DNA of 64,000 nucleotides from Acidimicrobiaceae bacterium RAAP-2 (GTDB lineage: Bacteria > Actinomycetota > Acidimicrobiia > Acidimicrobiales > RAAP-2). Under the pieces are notes generated by a model, which was given only the letters and a program-made list of their open reading frames with translations, did not search any database and was not told where the DNA came from. Made by a program: the position numbers and the translations under genes. Below, piece by piece: positions 34,379 through 42,608 of the stretch. The stretch lies in the NCBI GenBank assembly GCA_001443545.1, contig LMAD01000005.1:1-64000 (forward strand), in the 5' to 3' direction. Position 1 is the first letter of the stretch; every line of letters starts with the position of its first letter.

Positions 34379-36517
34379 GTGGTCCACTTCGCAGACGAGA
34401 CGACATCGTGGCAGTATCTCCTTGACGCGATGCCCGACGGAATCCTGGTCGTCGACCGCGAGGGCGTGGTGCGCGCCGCCAACCGGGCCTTCGCCACGAT
34501 TTCGGGCTACGACGTCGCCGAGCTCGTCGGTACCTCGATGGACCAGTTGGTGCCGGCCGAGGAGCGCCCTGCGCACCACGACCTCGTCGAGTCCTTCCAC
34601 GACCGCGGCGTGGACCGTCCGAACGCCGATCACCTCGACATCACGCTGGTGGCCCGAGACGGCCAACGGCTCAACGTCGACGTCGCCCTCTCCACCTTCA
34701 ACCGCGACGGACGGACCTACGCGCTCGCGGCGGTGCGCGACCTCAGCGCGCTGCGCCGCCTCGAAGCCGAGCGCGACGATTCGGCGCGCAAGTTCCAACT
34801 GGCCTTTGAGACCGCGATGTCCCCGATGACCTTCACCGACTCCGAGGACCGGATCGTGACCGCCAACCCCGCCTTCTGCGAGTTGCTCGGCCGCCCGCTG
34901 GACGAGCTCGTCGGGCGCGACTCAGCGCACTTCACCTACCCACTGGACGTCGGAGTAACCGAACGATCGCACGAGCTCGTGCGGGGACGTGAGACGAGCC
35001 GCGACCGCTACGTGAAGCGCTACCTCCACCGCGACGGCCGGGTCATCGTAGTCGAGGTCTCGCGCTCGGCCACCTACGACGACGACGGCAACCTCCTCTA
35101 CAGCGTGATCAGTGAACGAGACGTCACCGAGGAGCGCCTCCTCACCGCCCAGCTCGCCCACCAGGCGCTGCACGACCCCCTGACCGGCCTCGCGAACCGG
35201 ACCCTCATCGAGGATCGATTCGAACAGACCCGCGCGAAGGTGACCCGCCAGGGCGGCTTCGGCGCCGTGCTGATGCTCGACCTCGACGACTTCAAGGTCG
35301 TCAACGACACCCACGGCCACCTCATCGGGGACCAGCTCCTCGTCGCGGTAGCCCGTCGGCTCCAGGAGGTCTCACGGACCTCGGACACGCTCAGCCGATT
35401 CGGCGGCGACGAGTTCCTCTACCTCGTCGAGGGCGTCCACCAGGCCGAGCAAGCCGAACACGTCGCCGAACGACTCCTCGCCGCGCTCGAAGAGCCATTC
35501 GTCATCCTCGGGATCGAGATCGAGCAGCGCGCGAGCATCGGCGTGGCGATCTGGGACACGACAACCCCGATTGACGCCCCGATCATCGAAGAGGCCGACC
35601 TCGCGCTCTACGAGGCGAAGCGTCTCGGTCGATCGCGCTACGCCGTTTTCTCCGCGTCACTGCGCCAGCACTCAATGGGCCGCTTCGAACAGCTCCAAGA
35701 ACTTCGCCACGCCCTCGATGCGGGCGAGATCGTGATGCACTTCCAGCCCATCGTGGACGCGGCGGGCTCGCGCGTCGTCGGTTTCGAGGCCCTGATGCGC
35801 TGGAACCACCCGACCCGGGGCCTGATCGGCCCCTCAGAGTTCCTGGCGCTCGCCGAGACCAGTGACGTCATCCACGACCTCGGCGCCTTCGCCCTCACCG
35901 AGGCGACGCGCACCGCCGCCGCGTGGACCGGGCCGGACGCGCCCTACGTCACGGTCAACCTCTCGGCGCGCCAGTTCTTCGACGACGACCTGCCCGCACT
36001 CGTCACGTCAGTGCTCGGCGCGAGTGGGCTGGCCGCGCACCGCCTGATCCTCGAGGTCGCCGAGCGAGTCGCCCTGCTCGACGTCAATCGCGCCGCGGCG
36101 ACCATCGCGGCGGTGCACGAGCTGGGCGTCGGGGTCGCCATCGACCAGTTCGGGGCCGGTCTCTCCTCGCTCGCCTACCTGATGCACCTCCAGCTCCAGT
36201 TCGTCAAGATCGACCAGTCCTTCGTGCGCCCGGCCCACGGCATCGGCTACAACGAGGCCCTGGTCGGCTTCATCGTCTCGTTGGGCGAGCAGCTGGGCGT
36301 GCCCGTGCTCGCCGAGGGCGTCGAGACGACCGACCAGTTCGACCGGCTCCACGACGCCGGCTGCACGCTCAGCCAGGGGTTCCTCTTCTCGCCGGCCGTC
36401 CCGGCGACCGAGGCGACCACGATCGCGGCCGATCGCGGCTGGCCCGCCGCTCAGCCGTCGATCTCGAAGCCCGCCGCGAGCACCGCCCCGCAGGCCTCGA
36501 CCACGCCCGCGTCGTAG
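34379..36517 (+). CDS. PAS-PAS-GGDEF-EAL c-di-GMP signalling protein
   Basis: A 712-residue protein with two PAS domains (about 10-125, 140-260), GGDEF (about 265-430) and EAL (about 440-700). The GGDEF motif and an RxxD site (RTSD) are intact, predicting a feedback-controlled diguanylate cyclase. In the EAL domain the DDFGTG motif reads DQFGAG; Glu of FEALMRW, Asn of VNLS, Lys of KIDQSF and Glu of AEGVET are kept. GTG at 34379 follows GAGGGCAGG and is preferred to a GTG 33 bases earlier. Last 67 bases overlap the convergent HD-GYP gene. It follows a similar gene 84 bp upstream, suggesting tandem duplication with loss of domains. Confidence 0.92.
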   Translation: MVHFADETTSWQYLLDAMPDGILVVDREGVVRAANRAFATISGYDVAELVGTSMDQLVPAEERPAHHDLVESFHDRGVDRPNADHLDITLVARDGQRLNVDVALSTFNRDGRTYALAAVRDLSALRRLEAERDDSARKFQLAFETAMSPMTFTDSEDRIVTANPAFCELLGRPLDELVGRDSAHFTYPLDVGVTERSHELVRGRETSRDRYVKRYLHRDGRVIVVEVSRSATYDDDGNLLYSVISERDVTEERLLTAQLAHQALHDPLTGLANRTLIEDRFEQTRAKVTRQGGFGAVLMLDLDDFKVVNDTHGHLIGDQLLVAVARRLQEVSRTSDTLSRFGGDEFLYLVEGVHQAEQAEHVAERLLAALEEPFVILGIEIEQRASIGVAIWDTTTPIDAPIIEEADLALYEAKRLGRSRYAVFSASLRQHSMGRFEQLQELRHALDAGEIVMHFQPIVDAAGSRVVGFEALMRWNHPTRGLIGPSEFLALAETSDVIHDLGAFALTEATRTAAAWTGPDAPYVTVNLSARQFFDDDLPALVTSVLGASGLAAHRLILEVAERVALLDVNRAAATIAAVHELGVGVAIDQFGAGLSSLAYLMHLQLQFVKIDQSFVRPAHGIGYNEALVGFIVSLGEQLGVPVLAEGVETTDQFDRLHDAGCTLSQGFLFSPAVPATEATTIAADRGWPAAQPSISKPAASTAPQASTTPAS

Positions 36518-37941
36518 CGCACGCCCGCGCCGGCGACGATCTCGGCGAGCGCCTCGTCGATGCTGTAGCGCGGCCGGTGGGGCCGGTGGTGGGTCATCGC
36601 CTCGACGACGTCGGCTACGGCGACGATGCGCACCGGGAGCGATATCGCCTCGCCGACCAACCCGTCGGGGTAGCCCGAACCGTCGAGCCGCTCGTGGTGG
36701 TGGCGCGCGACGTCCACGAACACGCTCGGCAGCGACGACTGCTCCAGCACGTCGGCCCCGACGGTGCAGTGGCGTTCGACCGCCTCGATCTCGAGCGGGC
36801 TCAGTCGGCCCGGTCGACCGAGGATCTCCGCGGGCACCGCGATCTTGCCCAGGTCGTGCAGGGCTGCGCTCTGGGCGATCGCGTCGACGACGTCCTCGCC
36901 CAATCCCAACCACGTCGCGATCGCCCGACTGAGCGCGCTGACGCGCATCTGGTGGTCCGCGGTGTAGGGGTCGCGAATCTCGGTGATGCGCGTCATCGCC
37001 GCGACCGTGCCCTCGAGGGAGGCCCGGATGGCCGCGACGCCCTGGACCCGCGCCACGAGCAGTTCGACCTCGGCCAAGAGGCTGCGCAGTTCGAGGACCG
37101 TCTCGTCATCGAAGACGTAGATGTCGTGGTCGGCCACGCTCACCACGGCGCGACGGGTCCCGATGGTGATCGGCAGCGAGACGATCGAATCGATCCCGAA
37201 GGCCCGGGTCCGTTCGTGCCAGGGCGACAGCTCGTCGAAGCGCGCGACGTCGTGGACCACCTGGACCGACTGCTCGCGCATCGCCCGCCCGGTCGGGCCC
37301 CGCCCGGTCACGGGGCTCTGGGTGAGCTCGAGCCCGTCGAGGTAGGTGACGGCGCCGCCGCGATAGGCGACCTCGAGTCGGCCGCTGGGGTCGTCGGTCT
37401 CGAAGGAGACCCACGCGACTCGGTACCCGCCGTCCTCGCACAGCCGTTCGACGAGGCCGCTCAACGCCTCGTCGAGGCTTTCGGCGATTCCCATCGTGCG
37501 GCTCACGGCGCCGAAGAGCCGGAGCATGCGCTCGCGGCGGATGTCGCGCGTGACGTCGAAGAACGAGGCGATGACGCCGCTGCGTTCGCTCATCTCGAGC
37601 ACCGGGTACGTATCGACCGAGAGCCACCGCCGGGCCGCGTTGGCGAAGTTGACGCCGACGATCACGTCGGTGTTGGCGGTCATCTCATCGATCGACTGGA
37701 TGACCTCGGGGTTCTCGAGGTAGAACGGGGTCTCGTCGTTCGCCTTGGCGAACCGAGCGTCGGCGACGTCCAGCCCGATCAATCGGTCGACCGACGTGTG
37801 CAGCAGCCGGGCGATCGCCTCGTTGCAGTCGCGCACCACGCCGTCTTCGAAGTAGGCGAACCCGATCACCGTCGAATCCAAGAAGACGTCGAGGTACTGC
37901 AACGTGCGCAGCGGGCTCGAGGACCCCTCCGACAGCGTCAT
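36451..37941 (-). CDS. PAS-GAF-HD-GYP protein, probable c-di-GMP phosphodiesterase
   Basis: A 496-residue protein with a PAS-like N-terminal domain (about 15-135), a GAF domain (about 145-300) and HD-GYP (about 305-480). ALHDLGKIAVPAEIL and HHERLDGSGYPDG carry the metal-binding HD and GYP motifs. The ATG at 37941 has GGGG five bases before it; a GTG two codons upstream is the alternative. It is transcribed toward the EAL gene and the two messages would be complementary over 67 bases at their ends. Upstream on the same strand, 90 bp away, is a second HD-GYP gene. Confidence 0.9.
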   Translation of the reverse strand: MTLSEGSSSPLRTLQYLDVFLDSTVIGFAYFEDGVVRDCNEAIARLLHTSVDRLIGLDVADARFAKANDETPFYLENPEVIQSIDEMTANTDVIVGVNFANAARRWLSVDTYPVLEMSERSGVIASFFDVTRDIRRERMLRLFGAVSRTMGIAESLDEALSGLVERLCEDGGYRVAWVSFETDDPSGRLEVAYRGGAVTYLDGLELTQSPVTGRGPTGRAMREQSVQVVHDVARFDELSPWHERTRAFGIDSIVSLPITIGTRRAVVSVADHDIYVFDDETVLELRSLLAEVELLVARVQGVAAIRASLEGTVAAMTRITEIRDPYTADHQMRVSALSRAIATWLGLGEDVVDAIAQSAALHDLGKIAVPAEILGRPGRLSPLEIEAVERHCTVGADVLEQSSLPSVFVDVARHHHERLDGSGYPDGLVGEAISLPVRIVAVADVVEAMTHHRPHRPRYSIDEALAEIVAGAGVRYDAGVVEACGAVLAAGFEIDG

Positions 37942-38031
37942 GTTCACCCCGACTCGTGAATCAGCTGCGCTAGAAAACGGTTCCCTAGCTGGTCCTCAAC
38001 CTAGTGGGTGCCTTGTCCCTGGTCAATGGGT

Positions 38032-39558
38032 TCAGACGGTGAAGATCGACTCCGGTTGGTCGGGCGCGAACTCGAATCCGCCTTCGAAGACTTTCAGGCA
38101 CTGGGCGACCACGTCGGCGTCGTAGAGCGTGCCGACGTTCGAGGCGACTTGATCGAGGGCCTGCTCGAGCCCGACGGAGGGTCGATAGGGGCGGTGGTTG
38201 GACATCGCCTCGACGACGTCGGCCACCGCGACGATGCGCGCGGGCAAGATGATGTCGTCGCCGACGAGCGCGTTGGGGTACCCCGATCCGTTGAGCCGTT
38301 CGTGGTGCTGGAGGGCGACCTCGGCGATCGGCCAGGGCAACGACGCCTTGGAGAGGATCTCGTAGCCGATGAGAGCATGGCGCTGGATCATGCGGTACTC
38401 GAGCTCGGTGAGCCGGCTCGGCTTGATCAGGATCTCCGAGGACAGCGCTACCTTGCCGACGTCGTGCACCGCGCCGGCGTCGCGGATCCGCTCGACGAGA
38501 TCGGTCCAGAGGCCCAACTCTGAGGCGATCACCGAGGCCAGCGATCCGACGCGCGACTGGTGTCCGGCGGTGTAGGGGTCGCGGGCCTCGGTGATCCGCG
38601 CGAGGGCCGTCAGCGTGCCCGAGAGTGCGGTCGCGAGCTGGCTCGCCGACACCCCGTGAGCGATGACGCGCTCGACTTCGCGGGCGATGTTCTCGAGGCC
38701 CGACACGGTCAACTCGTCGAAGGCGTTGCGGTGCCGCGCGTAGACCGCGAGCACCGCGCGCTTGCCGCCGGGGCTGAAGGGGAGGATCACCGACGAGCGG
38801 AGTCCGTAGCGCACGACGCGCTCGCGCCACTGCGCCATGTTCGCCACCGCCAGTAGGTCGTTCGAGACGACCGTCGCCGTCGTGCGCAACGCCGTACCCA
38901 CGGGGCCGAGCCCGTTGGGTCGAGACCTCGACCACGATACGAAGTCGTCAGAGACGTAGTCCGTCGCGCCGGCGGACTCGACGACGTCGACGCGCCCGTC
39001 GGGACCCGGTTGAGCGACCCCCACCCAGACGAGGGCGAATTGACTGGTCGCGACGAGTTGGGCGCAGAGGTGGCGCAGCGCCCCGGACTCGCCGATGACT
39101 GCGGTGCTGAGACGATTGACGTCGAGCAACATCGAGACCACGTGGCCTCGTCGCACCCGGTCGGTCGCTTCGAGGTAAGCGAGCAGCACGCCGCGGACCT
39201 CGCCGTCGCGGAGCACCGGGTAGGCGTTCACCGTGAACCACCGCTGCTCGCCGCTCGGGATCTCGATCCCCTGGACGACGCCGTAGACCGAGTCGCCGGT
39301 GCGAAGGGCCCGAACCGACGGGAGATCCTCGAGGGTGAAGGTCGAGCCGTCCTCGTGTACCGGATTCCAGGTCACCTTCATCGGGTCGTCACTCAACAGG
39401 TCCGCCCGAGAAGTGCCGAAGACTCGCTCGGCCCGCTCGTTGCAGTCGATCACGCGGCCGGTGGCGTCGCGCAACATGAAGGCGGTGCCGGTCGCCTCGA
39501 TGAAGTGGCTTTCGAGGAGGGCGGACTCGAGGGTCAAGGGTGCATCGACGTCAGACAC
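38032..39558 (-). CDS. PAS-GAF-HD-GYP protein, probable c-di-GMP phosphodiesterase
   Basis: A 508-residue paralogue of the gene at 564-2090, with the same length and domain order: PAS (about 15-130, MLRDATGRVIDCNERAE), GAF-like (140-310) and HD-GYP (320-490). The HD motif is AVHDVGKVALSSEIL; the GYP motif is HHERLNGSGYPN, with Asn where the paralogues have Asp. Near-identical stretches (PWPIAEVALQHHERL, ILPARIVAVADVVEAM) show recent common descent. GTG at 39558 follows GGGGGGTGG. Probably expressed as its own unit or with the HD-GYP gene that follows. Confidence 0.9.
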   Translation of the reverse strand: MSDVDAPLTLESALLESHFIEATGTAFMLRDATGRVIDCNERAERVFGTSRADLLSDDPMKVTWNPVHEDGSTFTLEDLPSVRALRTGDSVYGVVQGIEIPSGEQRWFTVNAYPVLRDGEVRGVLLAYLEATDRVRRGHVVSMLLDVNRLSTAVIGESGALRHLCAQLVATSQFALVWVGVAQPGPDGRVDVVESAGATDYVSDDFVSWSRSRPNGLGPVGTALRTTATVVSNDLLAVANMAQWRERVVRYGLRSSVILPFSPGGKRAVLAVYARHRNAFDELTVSGLENIAREVERVIAHGVSASQLATALSGTLTALARITEARDPYTAGHQSRVGSLASVIASELGLWTDLVERIRDAGAVHDVGKVALSSEILIKPSRLTELEYRMIQRHALIGYEILSKASLPWPIAEVALQHHERLNGSGYPNALVGDDIILPARIVAVADVVEAMSNHRPYRPSVGLEQALDQVASNVGTLYDADVVAQCLKVFEGGFEFAPDQPESIFTV

Positions 39559-39647
39559 GACTACCACCCCCCAGGTACGACATTGTGCCCTCAGCGTAGC
39601 CGCGGGACCATCGGGTCGCAATGGTCTGAACGCCGGTATCAGGGAAC

Positions 39648-41177
39648 TTACGACACGATCGGCGCATCGGCCATCGGGTCGACCACCGCCTCCATCTCAC
39701 GGCGCGACGCGCGCATCACTGCCACCAACGGCTCGGCGACGAGTGCGAGTCCACTCGGCACCAGGAGCACCTGCCACAGCCACCGAGGCCACGGGCGATG
39801 CTGCAAGAAGTCGATACCGGGTAAGTGGACGAACGCGACGGCGCTGAAGACCACCCAGGCGAGCCAGAACCAGCGGACTCGCCGACGCGCTAACGAGGCG
39901 ACGATGTAGAGGGCCACCGCGCCGACGACGATCTTGGCGAGGTCGAGTTGGGCGTAGATGTCCCACGGGTGCGCGTTGGACTGGAAGAGTCCGGGTATCG
40001 GGTCGAACGCCAAGGACAACGCCAAGAGCCAGCCGACGACGACCGTGCGGAGGTGCCCCCGGATTGCTTCGAGTAAGACCAGGGAAACGGCCAGCGCCAT
40101 GAAGTAGTACCCCCAGAGGTTGACCTCGAAGATCAAGCGGATCCCCAACGCCGTACCGACGAGTGAGGTCATCATGATCGGTTCGAGAACCCGATCACCG
40201 ATGCGCCGTCGAGCGAACCAACCGAGCGCCGCGGCGCTCGCGATGGGCAGCACACGAGCGATGAGAAAGAGCGGCACGGCCGGCACGTGCAGTTCCCACA
40301 GCACCGTTCCCCCGAACGACGGCGCTGAACCATTGGCAATTGCGTGAAGGGCCCGACCCGACGTCACGACGAGGAAGGGCAGGTCGATTAGCGCAGCGAC
40401 GAATACGACCGCAGCGCTGAAGCGCCACCGACCACGCGATGGAACGACGAAGAACACCACGGCCAAGACCAGCAACGCGTACTGCTGAGTCACCACGGCG
40501 AGACCAATCAGCGCGCCCGCGAGCAGCCACCGCTCGCGCAGCACCGCCGCCACCCCCCCCAACGCCAATCCCATCGCCATCAGGTCCTGGGGGTGGAAGT
40601 ACTGCACCACGGCGGCGAGTACCGGCGCCAAGGTCACAATCACCACGAGAGTCACAGGCTCAGCCAGTCGTCGCCCTCGTCCGCTCGCTCGAAGCAGCGA
40701 GGCCGCCCCGACCAGGAGGAAAATTCCGGCGACGTAGCCAATCCGTAACGTCGGTATGGCGACTCCCGACGCCACCGACCAATGGAACATGGCAACGTAG
40801 GCGTGTGAGCAGTTGGCTCCGAGCGACGTCACCGGGAATGGGTACTGGTGGCCGATACGTGCGAGCGCGGCAATCGCACCCGACACCAACGGGTAGAACG
40901 GGGTGATCATCGCACCGGGTCTCGCTATCGACGGGATCTGTGCAATGTGTGTGAAGGGGGCATAGGCGCAAGCGAACCGACCGTGTTCGATCGCCCACGT
41001 CGAATAAATCGACGCAGACCCATCGCCGACGACGACGCCGCCGAGCAGTGCGACGACGCCGATGAACGCACCGATAGCTATCAGAATTCCCGTGAACCCG
41101 ATAAGTGGCCGTAATCTGGTTTCCAGCACGGCGGAGATGTGCCGTGAGCGAGGTGCGGCGCGCAAACTATCGTCCAT
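39648..41177 (-). CDS. Polytopic membrane protein, unknown (GT-C-like)
   Basis: A 509-residue protein with about 11 predicted membrane helices, starting near residue 27 (LIGFTGILIAIGAFIGVVAL). After the first helix a long loop rich in small residues (WAIEHGRFACAYAP) faces outward, as in GT-C or DUF2029-type mannosyltransferases. FHPQDLMAMGLALGG and VVTQQYALLVLA are suggestive of that group but no catalytic motif is certain. It interrupts the c-di-GMP genes and is less GC-rich than they are. ATG at 41177 is favoured over a TTG six bases upstream. A role in cell-surface polysaccharide controlled by c-di-GMP is possible but inferred only from position. Confidence 0.75.
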   Translation of the reverse strand: MDDSLRAAPRSRHISAVLETRLRPLIGFTGILIAIGAFIGVVALLGGVVVGDGSASIYSTWAIEHGRFACAYAPFTHIAQIPSIARPGAMITPFYPLVSGAIAALARIGHQYPFPVTSLGANCSHAYVAMFHWSVASGVAIPTLRIGYVAGIFLLVGAASLLRASGRGRRLAEPVTLVVIVTLAPVLAAVVQYFHPQDLMAMGLALGGVAAVLRERWLLAGALIGLAVVTQQYALLVLAVVFFVVPSRGRWRFSAAVVFVAALIDLPFLVVTSGRALHAIANGSAPSFGGTVLWELHVPAVPLFLIARVLPIASAAALGWFARRRIGDRVLEPIMMTSLVGTALGIRLIFEVNLWGYYFMALAVSLVLLEAIRGHLRTVVVGWLLALSLAFDPIPGLFQSNAHPWDIYAQLDLAKIVVGAVALYIVASLARRRVRWFWLAWVVFSAVAFVHLPGIDFLQHRPWPRWLWQVLLVPSGLALVAEPLVAVMRASRREMEAVVDPMADAPIVS

Positions 41178-41196
41178 GTTCAATCACTGCAGAGAG

Positions 41197-41790
41197 TCAG
41201 CGAGTCCGCTGCGAAACGGGGAATCGATTCAGCGCGTCGAGCGTGGCCTTGGCGGCGGCAACGACATCATCGCTCGCCTGGGCGATACCGAAGCGCTCGC
41301 TGCCGTCGGCGAAGGACCGCATCGTCACGATCACCGGCCAGTTCTTCGCCGCCGGCACGTTGGTCACCGAGGCCAACGAGAACGGGAACTCGTAGCCGAG
41401 ATCGCGCAGAGCCATGAGGGTCGCCTCCGCGCCGCCGATGAGCGAGCCACTGCGTGAGCCGCCGTGGCCGAGCCGACCGCGGTGGCTGAGCTCGACGTCG
41501 CAGGCCCCGGTCGTTTCGTCACAGGACGCCCTGGTCAAGATGATGCGCGCACCCTCGATTGTCGTGGGAGTCAAGACGTTATTGGCGTCCTCGACCACGA
41601 TTCTCGCGTCGGGGAAGTAGAGACTCGCGATCTGGGAAGCGACGCCCTCGGTCTCACTCGTGTTGAGGCCGTAGACGAGCAGGGTGACCACGTCGACCGT
41701 CCCGTCGTCGCGACGCGTCACCGAGACGTTCAGCACGCCGGGCAGACTTCGCAGTTCGAGCTCGAAGTCCTCTTCGATCCGCGACGTCAT
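41197..41790 (-). CDS. Unknown protein coupled to GGDEF genes
   Basis: A 197-residue soluble protein with no family I can name. Residues 1-75 look like a small alpha/beta (ferredoxin-like) unit: LPGVLNVSVTRRDDGTVDVV then IASLYFPDARIVVED. Residues about 85-195 form a second alpha/beta region with HRGRLGHGGSRSGSLIGGAE and DDVVAAAKATLDALNRF, in outline like a LeuA-type regulatory or dodecin-like unit. The ATG at 41790 overlaps the stop of the upstream diguanylate cyclase as ATGA. It is therefore the third gene of the GGDEF-EAL/GGDEF operon and a candidate signalling partner. Confidence 0.72.
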   Translation of the reverse strand: MTSRIEEDFELELRSLPGVLNVSVTRRDDGTVDVVTLLVYGLNTSETEGVASQIASLYFPDARIVVEDANNVLTPTTIEGARIILTRASCDETTGACDVELSHRGRLGHGGSRSGSLIGGAEATLMALRDLGYEFPFSLASVTNVPAAKNWPVIVTMRSFADGSERFGIAQASDDVVAAAKATLDALNRFPVSQRTR

Positions 41791-42608
41791 GAGTGGCCCG
41801 CACCCTTCTTCTCGTAGAGTCGCTCGTCGGCGATCCGGAACAACTCGGTAGGGTCCGTGGAGTCCCGCGGGGAGGTCGCCACCCCGGTCGTGAACTCCAC
41901 CAGGTCGTCGGCCGCCTTCAGCTGCATCCGCAGTCGGTCCACGAAACCCGACGCCTCGACGCCCTCGGCGTTGGACAGGATCACGGCGAACTCGTCGCCG
42001 CCGAGACGGGCGACGGTGTCCCCGTTGCGCACCGACCGGCGAAGCGCGAATCCGAACTGGCGCAAGAGGTAGTCGCCGAAGGCGTGACCGGCGCGGTCGT
42101 TGACGGCCTTGAAGTCGTTCAGGTCCAGCATCACCAGCGTGAAGGACCAGCCGTAGCGGGCACTTCGCGCCGCGGCCACGCGCAGCGCCGAATCGAAGCT
42201 CCGGCGGTTCGAGATATTGGTGAGCGGGTCGTGTCCGGCGCTGAAACGGGCCAGGTGCAGCGAGAGCGCGAGTTGACAGGCCGTACGCACGGCGTCGGCC
42301 TCGTGAGCGGGCACGACGTCGGGTTCGCAGTGCACCCCCGCACTGTCGCCGAGGCGCGCGGCCATCGCGCTCGATACGGCGCGTCCACCGAGACGGAAGC
42401 TCTGGGTGCCGAACGATTCGTGGCTCAACACGACCACGACGTCGCGCAGTCCGTGACGGGCGGCCAGGCGCTCGAGGAGTGAGTAGATGAAGCCGATTCC
42501 GAGCTCGCCCTCGGACAACTCGGTGAGCATCGTCTGGAACAGCCAGGGCTCGTAGTTGGTTTCGGCGATCGACTCGGCGACGAGGGGGCTCTCCAACGAG
42601 CTCACCAC
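41787..42608 (-). CDS. Diguanylate cyclase (GGDEF)
   Basis: A 273-residue protein. An unassigned N-terminal domain of about 110 residues (NYEPWLFQTMLTELSEGELG and further alpha/beta sequence) precedes a GGDEF domain (about 115-270) starting HDPLTNISNRRSF. The active-site loop LGGDEFAVI and the RxxD site RNGD are intact, so it should make c-di-GMP under product inhibition. Two GTG codons at 42608 and 42605 are possible starts; GGGAGG lies 7 bases before the first. The start overlaps the end of the upstream gene, and the stop overlaps the next gene as ATGA. Confidence 0.88.
   Translation of the reverse strand: MVSSLESPLVAESIAETNYEPWLFQTMLTELSEGELGIGFIYSLLERLAARHGLRDVVVVLSHESFGTQSFRLGGRAVSSAMAARLGDSAGVHCEPDVVPAHEADAVRTACQLALSLHLARFSAGHDPLTNISNRRSFDSALRVAAARSARYGWSFTLVMLDLNDFKAVNDRAGHAFGDYLLRQFGFALRRSVRNGDTVARLGGDEFAVILSNAEGVEASGFVDRLRMQLKAADDLVEFTTGVATSPRDSTDPTELFRIADERLYEKKGAGHS

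Noticed and set aside
35923..37959. 678-codon open frame on the + strand across the EAL and HD-GYP genes
   Set aside because: It is out of frame with both, and its translation is biased and without motifs. The two sense genes explain the region.
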